Below are positions 35,680 through 45,584 of a stretch of 64,000 bases of DNA, piece by piece (the stretch's first letter is position 1; the number at the start of each line of letters is the position of its first letter). The notes beneath the pieces were generated by a model. The model did not search any database, was not told where the DNA came from, and saw only the letters and a program-made list of their open reading frames with translations. The stretch comes from an uncultured Pelagibacteraceae bacterium (lineage in GTDB: Bacteria; Pseudomonadota; Alphaproteobacteria; Pelagibacterales; Pelagibacteraceae). The position numbers and the translations under genes are program-made. The stretch lies in the NCBI GenBank assembly GCA_902612325.1, contig CACMDB010000005.1:1-64000 (forward strand), written 5' to 3'.

Positions 35680-38106
35680 CTAATTTGCAAATTTTTGCTC
35701 TACAGCAGTTAAAGGTATTAGTTTTATACTCAACATGAAATCTTCAGTGGGCTCTAGGTCTCTATCTTTATAATAGGTTTTATTATATTTTATACCCGCA
35801 ATTAGACAATCATTTTTATATTCATAAATTAAATCATAGTACTCTGTTAAATCTATTTCTCTATTTTCTCTTGCTTTAAATGTAACAAAATTTTGTTTAT
35901 TTAAATTTAAAGTTGTTACATTCTCTAAAATATTAGCACTTCCAATCACTCCATCTTCTTCAATATAATTGAATTTGGTTGAAAAATTACCCTTAGAAAT
36001 ACTTGTACCAAATGAATTATATTGAATTTTATTGAGATCATGATTTATTGAAAATTCATAATTTAAATTTACGTGACTATTGAGATTATTTGTTAATTTA
36101 CCAAAATAATTTGAGTTTTTTTTATCAATAGTGCTGTTTGATGGAATATTTTCGTTTAATTTTGTTCTTAAAACTTTACCAAGTTTAAATTCGAAATATT
36201 TATTAATATCATTTATATTTTCTTTTTTATATTCTAATCCTAATGTCAAATTTTGTCCGGATTCAAGTGTGTCGATTAAACCTAGCCTATCAATATTAAA
36301 TAGATTGTCGTTATTAATTCGTCTATTTTTATTTTTATAACTTTTCATACTTGATGGGTTAATTCTTAGAGATATTTTGGGATTTATATAATTAGTGTAA
36401 TTTTCATTAATGTCTATAAGTGGATAACTTGAAATAAATTCAAAAATACTCATAAATTTTATATTTGGACTAGAGTCATACTCAATATTATTTTTACCAG
36501 CAGTAATTGTATTTTTTAAATAATAGTTTAAATTATTTCTAATTCCATTTTTTGAAAAAAAGTCATTACTTTGTATGTTTAAATTATTTATCATTCTTGA
36601 TCTAAGACTGTTTGTATCTTTTAAAATATTATCACCTTGTGAAATAAAATTTAAAAAACCAAAATCATTCCTAAAAATACTTTTTGAAAAATCATAATAA
36701 GGTAATATATATTGATAACGATCACTATTTTGCTTTGACAAATTTTCGTAAGCAGTAAAACCAGTACTTAGTGAAAATTTTTCATTTTCAAGATTTAAAT
36801 CTATATGTGAACTTAATGTTTCAAAATTATCTGGTTTTAGATCTGTATTTACAATATTTGTATCAAAAACCTTTAAATATGTGTCATTATTTACTTTTTG
36901 ATACGAAATATCTAATGAACTCTTTATAAAACTTTCATAATTTAAATCTAATTCATATTTTGAAAACAAATGCGATAAAGTATTTTTTTCATTAGATTTT
37001 TTTGATTGATAACCATCTACAATATTGAAGTCAGCTATAAAAAATGAATTTTTATTTTTTTGTCTATATTCATTCTGTAACATAAAAATATCCTTATCGA
37101 AGATAGTTGGTTTAAAAGTAAAGTCTTTATTATCAGATAAAATTTGAAAATAAGGGATTTGAATTGAAGAACCTAATACATTTGAGTTATTTATATATGG
37201 TACTAGAAAACCAGATTGTCTTTCTACACTGGGACCTGGATGAAAAAATTTCGGGAAATACAATACAGGAATATCATAAACTTTTACCAAAGCATTATCA
37301 TAATTTATTTGTTTTTTATTTTCATCATAAGTAATCTTTTCAGCTTGAATTGACCATGGTGGACAGTTGTTATTTTTTTTGCAACTAGTGAATAAACCTT
37401 TACTTATTGTTGTTATACCATTTTTACTAGAGGAGGAAAGACCCTTGAACCTTGGATCATTATTTTTGTTACCAAAAATATTTTTTTTAAAATTAATTTC
37501 TATATCTTGAGCAATATAGGTCTGATTTTTTAAATTAAATACTGCGCTTTTAAAATAGAATTTATCACTAAATGGTTGATTGTATTTTGTATTAATAAAA
37601 AAATCTTCACCTTTTAAAATTTCATCACTTAGAGAATAACTAAATTTTCCAATTTCGTAACGTGTTTGATTTTTATTATCTAAGATTTTTACACCCATAT
37701 CAGAACTGATGATCATTTGTTCTCTCAATATAGAAATATTTTCAGTTTTAAAATTGTAGTTATTACCAATCATAGCTTCGGTTTTACCTTCTATTTCTAT
37801 TTTTTCCTCATTTTTGAAATATGTAATAGCGTTAGCAATAAAATTATAGTTATTCAGTTTATCTTCAATTGTAATATTGCCTTTAGCTTGAAGAATATTT
37901 TTTACTTTATCAAATTCAAATTCATCAGCTTGGATGATAATTCCATTTTCAGTTGTTATTGTACCTCGATTCTTTCCAACTATCTTTTTTCCACTGTCCA
38001 AAATTTCTATTTCGGATACATCAAAATTTATTTGATCATCACTATATAAATTTGAAAAAATAAAATTTGAAATTATTAAGAAAAATATGAGAGTTTTATT
38101 TATCAT
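35680..38106 (-). CDS. lptD: LPS-assembly protein LptD
   Basis: 808 residues, outer-membrane beta-barrel inserting lipopolysaccharide in the outer leaflet. A signal peptide (residues 1-22) leads to an OstA/LptA-like domain (residues about 30-220) and then the LptD barrel (FPKFFHPGPSVERQSGFLVPYINN near 285-308). Three cysteines are visible: a pair in SCKKNNNC and one near the C-terminus (NDCLIAGIKY), consistent with the interdomain disulfide of the family. It overlaps lptG by 11 bases. Confidence 0.92.
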   Translation of the reverse strand: MINKTLIFFLIISNFIFSNLYSDDQINFDVSEIEILDSGKKIVGKNRGTITTENGIIIQADEFEFDKVKNILQAKGNITIEDKLNNYNFIANAITYFKNEEKIEIEGKTEAMIGNNYNFKTENISILREQMIISSDMGVKILDNKNQTRYEIGKFSYSLSDEILKGEDFFINTKYNQPFSDKFYFKSAVFNLKNQTYIAQDIEINFKKNIFGNKNNDPRFKGLSSSSKNGITTISKGLFTSCKKNNNCPPWSIQAEKITYDENKKQINYDNALVKVYDIPVLYFPKFFHPGPSVERQSGFLVPYINNSNVLGSSIQIPYFQILSDNKDFTFKPTIFDKDIFMLQNEYRQKNKNSFFIADFNIVDGYQSKKSNEKNTLSHLFSKYELDLNYESFIKSSLDISYQKVNNDTYLKVFDTNIVNTDLKPDNFETLSSHIDLNLENEKFSLSTGFTAYENLSKQNSDRYQYILPYYDFSKSIFRNDFGFLNFISQGDNILKDTNSLRSRMINNLNIQSNDFFSKNGIRNNLNYYLKNTITAGKNNIEYDSSPNIKFMSIFEFISSYPLIDINENYTNYINPKISLRINPSSMKSYKNKNRRINNDNLFNIDRLGLIDTLESGQNLTLGLEYKKENINDINKYFEFKLGKVLRTKLNENIPSNSTIDKKNSNYFGKLTNNLNSHVNLNYEFSINHDLNKIQYNSFGTSISKGNFSTKFNYIEEDGVIGSANILENVTTLNLNKQNFVTFKARENREIDLTEYYDLIYEYKNDCLIAGIKYNKTYYKDRDLEPTEDFMLSIKLIPLTAVEQKFAN

Positions 38107-39169
38107 TAATATTTCTTAAAAATAAAGAGTTTATAATAGTAAGAATCGTTAAAGGTATAATTATAGAACTTAAAACACTTATTTTTTCAGAGGTACCCAA
38201 AATATAAAAGAAGTTATTAATGTAATAAATAATTACAGATAAGAAAAGTCCTATAATGATTTTAATACTTTTATTTTTAAAGGTTTTCGTATTCATCATA
38301 ATTATTGCTGAAAAAATAAACATTAAAATAAAATAAAAAGGAAATGAAATTAATTTAAAAAGCTGGAGATCTATTTCTGTTAAGGAATAATTAAGTTTTT
38401 TATAGTTTTTTCTCATCTCAATTAATTCGGTGAAAGATAAAGATGACATATTTGAAAATAAATTCTGGATTAATTTATAATCAAAATTGGTCATTAATTT
38501 AAGGCTTTTAACAATTTCTCTGTTATTTTGTACATAAATTTCAGCATCTTTTACTATCCATTCTTTATTAGTTATATCAATCTTACTACTTTTAATGTTT
38601 CTTATAATTTCAAAATTTTTATCAAATTCAGAAATATAGGTATTCGAAAGTTCATTCTTGTTAATAGAACTAGCATTTATCATTAGTATTTTTTCATTGT
38701 ATATATCTTTGATCCATAATCCATTATTAGTGATAACAGCTAGATATTTCTTGTCTTCGGTATAGTTTGATTTTAATCCTAAATATAGATTTTTTAGATT
38801 TGAAGACAAGTTATAAAAAATAGAGATTATTAAGATACCTACAAAAAAAGTTGTAATAGCCAAAATAGAAAATATTTTTGTATTTTTCAGTCCTGAATAT
38901 TTAAATATATTCATCTCATTGTCAGTAAAAAGTGTATTAAAAAAAAATTGAGTTGATATTAAAAAAATAAATGGAAACATTTCAAAAACTAATATTGGAG
39001 TATTTATTAAAGATAAATAAAGAGGAAAAAATGCTTTTACATTAGTCTGTTTAAAAAATTCTAATTCTGTAAGTAAATTTAAAATGTATATTAAACAAAA
39101 GAAAATAAAAAAAACATTTAAAAAAGAGTATAAGTAAGTTCTAATTAAAAATTTTGTATATGTGTTCAT
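38096..39169 (-). CDS. lptG: LPS export permease LptG-like
   Basis: 357 residues, YjgP/YjgQ family. Three membrane helices at each end flank a periplasmic beta-jellyroll domain (about residues 130-260), as in the LptBFG exporter. The order lptF-lptG-lptD makes this the second permease. It overlaps lptF by 4 bases. The F/G naming follows gene order and is less certain than the family. Confidence 0.88.
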   Translation of the reverse strand: MNTYTKFLIRTYLYSFLNVFFIFFCLIYILNLLTELEFFKQTNVKAFFPLYLSLINTPILVFEMFPFIFLISTQFFFNTLFTDNEMNIFKYSGLKNTKIFSILAITTFFVGILIISIFYNLSSNLKNLYLGLKSNYTEDKKYLAVITNNGLWIKDIYNEKILMINASSINKNELSNTYISEFDKNFEIIRNIKSSKIDITNKEWIVKDAEIYVQNNREIVKSLKLMTNFDYKLIQNLFSNMSSLSFTELIEMRKNYKKLNYSLTEIDLQLFKLISFPFYFILMFIFSAIIMMNTKTFKNKSIKIIIGLFLSVIIYYINNFFYILGTSEKISVLSSIIIPLTILTIINSLFLRNINDK

Positions 39170-40302
39170 TTAAAAGATCTCGTATCTTTAAGACGTATAA
39201 AATAATTTGAATATAAACTTAATATCAGGACAATTGGAATGATAAAAAATTTAATATTTTTTAAAAAATCTTCACTGATTAATCTAATTGTCATTTCTGA
39301 AATTATTATTGTACTAAAACCAATAAAAAAAATTAAAAATCTATATTTTGTATAATTAATATTTTCTTTCGATTTAAGTATTAGTAATAGTGAAATTAAT
39401 ATTAATACAGGTATATATAAAGGAATTATAATTCTTTTATATAACTCTTTAATTATATTATCAATATTTTCCATTCTACAATTCTCAACATCAAAATTAA
39501 TGTCTATTTTAAGAAATTTAAAATTCTTTAAGTTGTGATAACATTTAATAAGATCTGTAGTTGCTACTTCTTGGGTTTTCTTGTAGGTAGTAGTATTGTC
39601 AGATAGATTACTTAAGTTAAAATCTGTTTTCTTAAATTTAAAATTAGTAATCTTACCATTAACGACACTGATTGTTTCGCCAAAATTTAATTCTAAAAAT
39701 TGATTACCCCCAATTTGTTTAAACTTACCTTCTTTTGCAAAAGTAATTTGAAAGTTATTTCCGGAACCTTTTTTAAGATAAATTTCTTTAAGATTTCCAA
39801 AATCATCTCTTGAATTACTGTAAATTGTTAGACCTTTTACAGCATCATTGAATATTCTTGGTTTTACAAAATTTTCTAGATAATTAATTGAAGATGTTCT
39901 TAAAAAGGATCTAGCTAAGTCTTGACTTTTTGGTACAATAGCTGCTGTTAGAAATATTTGAAATAACATTATTATAAAAGAAAATTTTATAAAAAAATTA
40001 ATAACCTCAAATTTATTAATTCCGAAATTCCAAAAAATTATTAATTCATTGTTTAATTCATACTTTCCTATTACGTAAATAAAGCTAAAAAATAAGACAA
40101 AAGGAACTAATTTGCTTATTACTTTTGGAAAATTCAATATAGAAAAATTAAGATAAACTAAATAATTTCGTCCATCTTCAACTATAATATCCAAAAAATT
40201 TACAGCCTGAAATACCCAGATAATTATACCTGTTGAAAAAAGAGTAATTGTAAAAAATATTAAACAATCAAAAAGAAGTTTTCGAAATAATATTTTTTTC
40301 AT
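39166..40302 (-). CDS. lptF: LPS export permease LptF-like
   Basis: 378 residues, YjgP/YjgQ family with two sets of three helices (residues about 10-125 and 290-375) around a periplasmic domain. PKSQDLARSFLRTS near residue 123 and the GLTIYSNSRDDFGNLKEIYL segment are typical. First gene of a minus-strand unit running through lptG, lptD, surA, pdxA and rsmA. It is divergent from pepA with 82 bases between starts. Confidence 0.88.
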   Translation of the reverse strand: MKKILFRKLLFDCLIFFTITLFSTGIIIWVFQAVNFLDIIVEDGRNYLVYLNFSILNFPKVISKLVPFVLFFSFIYVIGKYELNNELIIFWNFGINKFEVINFFIKFSFIIMLFQIFLTAAIVPKSQDLARSFLRTSSINYLENFVKPRIFNDAVKGLTIYSNSRDDFGNLKEIYLKKGSGNNFQITFAKEGKFKQIGGNQFLELNFGETISVVNGKITNFKFKKTDFNLSNLSDNTTTYKKTQEVATTDLIKCYHNLKNFKFLKIDINFDVENCRMENIDNIIKELYKRIIIPLYIPVLILISLLLILKSKENINYTKYRFLIFFIGFSTIIISEMTIRLISEDFLKNIKFFIIPIVLILSLYSNYFIRLKDTRSFK

Positions 40303-40384
40303 TGAAATCTATCAAAATACATTTATATATTTTCAACTATTAGTTTACAATTTTAATACAACCCAAAGTACATATATATAAAAA

Positions 40385-41854
40385 ATGTCAATAAAAATAA
40401 GTATCAAAAATAGTTTAAACCAAAAATCAGTAAAAAATCATGTTTTTTTTACCAATAAAAATTTTAAAATAAATGAACTTAGTAAACTTCCAATATCTAA
40501 ATTTTCAAGTTTTATAAATCAGTCACTAAGCTCAAATGAATTAAGTGATAAGAATTTTTTATCATTAGACATAAATGCTTCGCAAAAAGTTATTTTGATA
40601 AAAATTAAAGATAGTCAATCTCCATTTGAGATTGAAAAAATTGGTGCTGAATTTTATGTGTATTTAAAATCAAATTTGTATTTAAAAACAACTTTTTATG
40701 AACAAAATATAAGGAACACTTTTCCTAAAAATAAATTCTTCTTTGATCAATTTGCACAAGGCCTTCAATTAAAATCATACGAATTCAATAAATATAAATC
40801 TAAAAGTAAAGAAAAAAAATTCGATATAGAGGTCTTTAATAAAAACAAAACCTTCCAATATAATAGAAATAAGAAGTATAGATCTTTAATTGAGGGTACA
40901 AATTTAACAAAAGATCTCGTTTCAGAACCAGGAAATATTCTTCATCCAGATGAATATGCAAAAAGATTATTACAGCTTAGAAAATTTGGTCTTAAAGTAA
41001 ACGTATTTGACAAAAAAAAATTAAAAAAGCTTGGTATGAATGCACTTCTTGGCGTAGGACAAGGTAGTATAAGAGGGTCTTATCTTGTTACTTTAGAGTG
41101 GAAAGGTTCAAGATCAAAAAAAAAACCTTTAGCATTTGTCGGAAAAGGAGTTTGTTTTGATACCGGTGGTATATCTCTTAAGCCCGCAAAATTTATGGAA
41201 GACATGACCTATGATATGGCTGGTTCTGCTGTTGTTGTAGGTTTGATGAAAAATCTTGCATTAAGGAAAGCAAAAATAAATGCAATTGGAGTTGTGGGTC
41301 TTGTTGAAAATATGCCCGGCGGCAATGCGCAAAGACCCGGTGATATAGTGAAATCTTACAGTGGTAAGACAATCGAAGTTTTAAATACAGATGCTGAGGG
41401 AAGATTAGTTTTAGCTGATGCACTTACATATACAGAAAAAAAATATAAGCCTGAATTTATTGTCGATTTAGCAACTTTAACAGGAGCAATTATAGTTTCT
41501 TTGGGTTCTGAATTTGCGGGCCTTTTTTCAAATAGTGATAAGTTGTCTAAACAATTATTTGATGCAGGTCAGAAAGTTGGTGAGAGGGTATGGAGAATGC
41601 CACTTGATAAAAATTATGATAAATTAATAAATTCCAAAAATGCCGATATGCAAAATATTAATTATGTTGGAGGAGCTGGCTCAACTACTGCAGCACAATT
41701 TTTACAGAGATTCATCCTTAATAAAACTCCTTGGGCACATTTAGATATTGCAGGTATGGCATTTTCAAAATATGGAGGTGCTTTAAACTCTGAGGGTGCA
41801 ACTGGATTTGGAGTTAGACTATTAAATCAATTAGTTGAAGATTATTATGAGTAA
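40385..41854 (+). CDS. pepA: Leucyl aminopeptidase (M17 family)
   Basis: 489 residues, cytosolic two-metal aminopeptidase. The metal-binding and catalytic segments GKGVCFDTGGISLKP, MTYDMAGSA and the signature NTDAEGRLVLADAL are intact, as is the C-terminal HLDIAGMAF. It overlaps ndk by 8 bases. The pairing of pepA with divergent lptF-lptG is widely conserved in proteobacteria. Confidence 0.95.
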   Translation: MSIKISIKNSLNQKSVKNHVFFTNKNFKINELSKLPISKFSSFINQSLSSNELSDKNFLSLDINASQKVILIKIKDSQSPFEIEKIGAEFYVYLKSNLYLKTTFYEQNIRNTFPKNKFFFDQFAQGLQLKSYEFNKYKSKSKEKKFDIEVFNKNKTFQYNRNKKYRSLIEGTNLTKDLVSEPGNILHPDEYAKRLLQLRKFGLKVNVFDKKKLKKLGMNALLGVGQGSIRGSYLVTLEWKGSRSKKKPLAFVGKGVCFDTGGISLKPAKFMEDMTYDMAGSAVVVGLMKNLALRKAKINAIGVVGLVENMPGGNAQRPGDIVKSYSGKTIEVLNTDAEGRLVLADALTYTEKKYKPEFIVDLATLTGAIIVSLGSEFAGLFSNSDKLSKQLFDAGQKVGERVWRMPLDKNYDKLINSKNADMQNINYVGGAGSTTAAQFLQRFILNKTPWAHLDIAGMAFSKYGGALNSEGATGFGVRLLNQLVEDYYE

Positions 41855-42257
41855 CACTGAACAAACTTTATCAATTATTAAACCAGATGCAGTAGAAAGA
41901 AACCTGGATAATGAAATTAAACAAATATTTATAAAAAACGGATTTAATATTTTTAAAGAAAAAAAAATCCAGATTGAAAAATCAGAAGCTGAAAAATTTT
42001 ATAAAGTTCACGAGACAAAACCATTTTATAATGACTTATGTTCATATCTTTCATCAGGCCCAATAATTGCGATGATACTTGAGAAAGAGAATGCTGTGGC
42101 TGACAATAGAAAATTAATGGGAGCAACTAATCCTGATGATGCTGAAGAAGGAACAATCAGGAAAAAATATGGGATTTCAATAGATAAAAATTCAGTACAT
42201 GGTTCCGATAGTGTTGAAAATGCAAAAATTGAAATTGATTTTTTCTTTAAAGATTAA
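41847..42257 (+). CDS. ndk: Nucleoside diphosphate kinase
   Basis: 136 residues from the ATG at 41847; an in-frame ATG at 41835 would add four residues not seen in the family (start MSNTEQTLSIIKPDAV). The phosphohistidine is H118 in NSVHGSDS. The motif RKLMGATNPDDA is near 88-99. It overlaps pepA by 8 bases (ATGAGTAA) and the convergent purN by 11 bases. Confidence 0.96.
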   Translation: MSNTEQTLSIIKPDAVERNLDNEIKQIFIKNGFNIFKEKKIQIEKSEAEKFYKVHETKPFYNDLCSYLSSGPIIAMILEKENAVADNRKLMGATNPDDAEEGTIRKKYGISIDKNSVHGSDSVENAKIEIDFFFKD

Positions 42258-42831
42258 CAAATATCTTGCTTATAGCTCTTGGATATAAAATATGTTCATC
42301 TTTTAATATTTTCTTTTGAAGAGATGAGGGTGTTTCTTTTTTTGATAATTTAACTTTTTTTTGAAGAATTATTTTTCCTGAGTCAAGTTTTGAGTTTACT
42401 AAATGCACTGTACATCCTGAGTATTTTTCTTTATTTTGAATTACTCTATGGTGTGTGTTTAATCCTTTGTATTTTGGTAATAAAGAAGGATGTATGTTCA
42501 AAATTTTTCCTTTAAATTTTCTTATAAAATCTTTAGATAAAATTTTCATAAACCCTGCCAGACATATTAGTTTAATGTCATTTGACTTTAGTTCTTTTAA
42601 TATTTTTTTTTCTGAGATTCTTTTTTTATTATAATTATAAACCTTTTTTTTAATCTTATACTGTTTTGCAAATTTAAGTCCTTTTGCTTTTACATTATTC
42701 GAAACAATTAAATTTACTTCAATTGGAGAGATTTTTTTTAAAGAAAATTTAATTAGATTTTTTAAATTACTACCTGTGCCAGAAATAAAAACTGCAGTTC
42801 TTATTTTTTTAGAACCAATTGATTTTACCAT
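42247..42831 (-). CDS. purN: Phosphoribosylglycinamide formyltransferase
   Basis: 194 residues. Transfers a formyl group from 10-formyltetrahydrofolate to GAR. FISGTGSNLKNLI is near residues 14-26; the catalytic Asn/His are in NIHPSLLPKYKG and the Asp in LDSGKI. It overlaps purM by 23 bases. It depends on formyl-folate units that can come from the gcv system. Confidence 0.94.
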   Translation of the reverse strand: MVKSIGSKKIRTAVFISGTGSNLKNLIKFSLKKISPIEVNLIVSNNVKAKGLKFAKQYKIKKKVYNYNKKRISEKKILKELKSNDIKLICLAGFMKILSKDFIRKFKGKILNIHPSLLPKYKGLNTHHRVIQNKEKYSGCTVHLVNSKLDSGKIILQKKVKLSKKETPSSLQKKILKDEHILYPRAISKIFVNL

Positions 42832-43837
42832 TCAATTTTATTTTTTTTGAATTTTTTGATATTTTGCCAATCACATAAGGTTTATAATCTTTAGAAAAAT
42901 ATTTATTAATTTTTTTTAAATTTCTTGGATTTATGATTAGACAAAAACCAACACCACAATTAAAAGTTTTTAACATTTCGAAGTCATTTACATCATTTTT
43001 TTTTAACCATTTAAAGATTTTAAGAGGTTTTATCTTTTCTAAATCAATTTCTGCACAAAGATTAGTTGGAATAACTCTTTTAATATTATCTGCTAAACCT
43101 CCACCGGTAATATTTGCACAACCATTTATTAGTTTCTTGTTAATGAGACTTAAAATTTCTTTAACATAAATCTTTGTTGGTTTTAGTAACTCTTTTTTTA
43201 AAAAAATATTTTTATTAATTGATATATTTTTTCTTTTAATAATATGTCTAACTAATGAGTAACCATTTGAATGTAAGCCACTTGATGGAATTGCTAAAAT
43301 AAGGTTATTTTCTTTGACATCATTTTTGTTTAAAATTTTTTTTTGTTCAACTAATCCAACTGCAAAACCGGCAATATCAAATTTATTTTTTTCGTATGTA
43401 CCAGGCATTTCAGCTGTTTCACCACCAACTAAATCACAACCGGAGATATTACAACCTTTAACAATTCCTTTTATGATTGATTTTAGTTTTGGTAAATTAA
43501 TTTTGTTAATCGAAATATAATCTAAGAAAAAAAAGGGAGTTGCACCTTGAACTATCAAATCATTTACACTCATCGCAACTAAATCAATACCAATAGTATC
43601 AAATTTTTTTAAAAGATTTGCTATTTCTATTTTAGTACCAACCCCATCAGTGCATGCTACAATTTTTGGATTTTTTAAATTGTTGGGAATGTTTGTTATA
43701 GAGCCAAAACCACCTATATTATTAAACTTTTTTTTGCCCTTTTTTTTTGATGAAATTGAAGATATGAACTTTATAAACTTATCTGCAGTCTTAATATCAA
43801 CTCCACTTTTTTTGTATGTTAATAGATTTTTATTCAT
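42809..43837 (-). CDS. purM: Phosphoribosylformylglycinamidine cyclo-ligase
   Basis: 342 residues, AIR synthase. The start YKKSGVDIKTADKFIKFI, the ATP/substrate loop GGFGSITNIP, CTDGVGTKIEIA and DLVGGETAEMPGTY are all present. It is co-transcribed with purN (23-base overlap). Its ATG lies only 11 bases from the ATG of the divergent DUF2066 gene. Confidence 0.95.
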   Translation of the reverse strand: MNKNLLTYKKSGVDIKTADKFIKFISSISSKKKGKKKFNNIGGFGSITNIPNNLKNPKIVACTDGVGTKIEIANLLKKFDTIGIDLVAMSVNDLIVQGATPFFFLDYISINKINLPKLKSIIKGIVKGCNISGCDLVGGETAEMPGTYEKNKFDIAGFAVGLVEQKKILNKNDVKENNLILAIPSSGLHSNGYSLVRHIIKRKNISINKNIFLKKELLKPTKIYVKEILSLINKKLINGCANITGGGLADNIKRVIPTNLCAEIDLEKIKPLKIFKWLKKNDVNDFEMLKTFNCGVGFCLIINPRNLKKINKYFSKDYKPYVIGKISKNSKKIKLNGKINWF

Positions 43838-43848
43838 TATTATAAAGT

Positions 43849-44925
43849 ATGATAGTCAGATTTAAAAATTTTTCACATTTTTTATATATTTTTTTTGCTT
43901 TTCTATCTTTAAATATATTTTTTTTTTCCACAGATAAAGTTGAGGCAAAATCTTTTGAAGTAAATAATATTGAAATTTCAAAGCCGTTTGAAATAAATTT
44001 TGATAAAAATAAGGTGATAGATGATGGTTTTGTTAAAGCTTTTTCTAGATTAATCTCAACTATTACAGTTTCTTCAGATCAAGAAATAATTAAAGGAATA
44101 AAATTAGCTGAGATAAAAGGAATGATAGAGTCCTTTTCTGTAAAAGAGGAAAAGTTTATTGATGAGACTTATTTTGTAAATTTAGGTGTCGTTTTTAACA
44201 AAAAAAAAATTTTCAATTACTTAGAAAATAAAAATGTGTTCCCATCGGTACCAAATAGAAAAAAATTCTTATTGTTTCCAATTATAATAGAAGAAAAAAA
44301 TGATAATTTAATAGCCTTTTCAGAAAATAACTTATTTAACAATTGGAATAAGTATAATAAAAAATCACATCTTCTCGAGTATCTTTTGCCAACTGAAGAT
44401 CTAGAAGATTTAAATCTCATAAAAAAAAATTACGAGACGATTGAAAAATATAATTTCGAAGAGATTACTAGGAAATATAATTTAGATGACTCAATTGTAA
44501 CTTTAGTTTTTAAAAATAATAATAACGTGAGAATTTTATCTAGGATAACAATTGAGGAGAAAGTAGTTTTAAAAAATCTCTCATTTTCTGATATAAATTT
44601 TGATGATGAAGACGATATTATAGACTTAATAGATAAATTAAAAATAATTTACGAAGATCACTGGAAGATCTTTAATAGAATTAATACCTCAATTAAACTG
44701 CCAATATTTGTTAAATTAGATTCTGATGATAATTTGAAAGTTTCAAATTTTGAGAGAAAATTAAATGAAATAAATTTAGTATACGATTATTTTGTTTTAA
44801 AATTTGATAAAAATCATATCTATTATCAAATTATTTTTAATGGTACCCCAAATATATTCTTAAAATTAATGAAAGATAAAAATTTTGTTTTTAGCACTCA
44901 GAATAAGACTTGGATTTTACAATGA
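43849..44925 (+). CDS. DUF2066 domain protein, exported
   Basis: 358 residues. A signal peptide or anchor occupies residues about 8-35, ending KVEAKSF. The following region (DDGFVKAFSRLISTITVSSDQEIIKGIKL, then YFVNLGVVFNKKKIFNYL) matches the DUF2066 pattern. Function unknown; in alphaproteobacteria the gene is commonly located between purine genes and the DnaA-like gene, as here. It overlaps hda by 4 bases. Confidence 0.75.
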   Translation: MIVRFKNFSHFLYIFFAFLSLNIFFFSTDKVEAKSFEVNNIEISKPFEINFDKNKVIDDGFVKAFSRLISTITVSSDQEIIKGIKLAEIKGMIESFSVKEEKFIDETYFVNLGVVFNKKKIFNYLENKNVFPSVPNRKKFLLFPIIIEEKNDNLIAFSENNLFNNWNKYNKKSHLLEYLLPTEDLEDLNLIKKNYETIEKYNFEEITRKYNLDDSIVTLVFKNNNNVRILSRITIEEKVVLKNLSFSDINFDDEDDIIDLIDKLKIIYEDHWKIFNRINTSIKLPIFVKLDSDDNLKVSNFERKLNEINLVYDYFVLKFDKNHIYYQIIFNGTPNIFLKLMKDKNFVFSTQNKTWILQ

Positions 44926-45584
44926 AAGATATAGATCAAGAAATTATCAAATTTAATTATGACAATAATTTTAAAGAGGATGATTTTTATGTATCAAAAA
45001 GTAATAAGCAAATATTTGATTTATTAAACAAATGGCCTAAATGGGAAAAAAATTTTCTCAATATTAGTGGTGAAAAATATTCTGGAAAGACACATTTAAT
45101 CAATATTTTTTTAAAAAAATATAAAGGAACTAAAATTGAAGCTAATTTACTATGTGATAATGACTTTAAAAAAATAAAAATCTTCCAAAATATTATTTTA
45201 GAAAATGTGTCTGAAAAGATAAATGAAAAATTATTTTTTACTTTGTGTAATATAGTTGAACAAGATAACAAATATTTAATAGTTACCTCTGAAAGTTCCA
45301 TTGTAAGTATTGATTTTAAGTTGAATGATTTAAAATCAAGATCAAAAAATTTTTTACTTCAAAATATTGATAAACCTGATGATGAACTTTTATTCGCTCT
45401 TATTTTAAAAAATTTATCTGATCGTCAAATATCAATAGATAAAAAATTAATTGACTATATTATTAAAAGAATTGATAGATCATATGGAAAAATAGTTGAT
45501 TTTATATATAAAATCGACGAAGTAAGTTTAAAAAAAAAAAGATCTATAAATTTAAATACTATTAAAGAGGTATTGGGAGAATAA
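44922..45584 (+). CDS. hda: DnaA-like regulatory protein Hda/HdaA
   Basis: 220 residues from the ATG at 44922 (ATGA overlap with the previous gene; an in-frame ATG at 44910 is less likely). DnaA AAA+ domain without the DNA-binding domain. Walker A is GEKYSGKTH (50-58), an arginine-finger-like R lies in DLKSRSKN and a sensor-2 R in DRSYGKI. The expected acidic Walker B pair is replaced by LEN (about residues 92-94), so ATP hydrolysis by this protein is doubtful. The likely role is regulatory inactivation of DnaA. aspS starts directly after the stop. Confidence 0.82.
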   Translation: MKDIDQEIIKFNYDNNFKEDDFYVSKSNKQIFDLLNKWPKWEKNFLNISGEKYSGKTHLINIFLKKYKGTKIEANLLCDNDFKKIKIFQNIILENVSEKINEKLFFTLCNIVEQDNKYLIVTSESSIVSIDFKLNDLKSRSKNFLLQNIDKPDDELLFALILKNLSDRQISIDKKLIDYIIKRIDRSYGKIVDFIYKIDEVSLKKKRSINLNTIKEVLGE

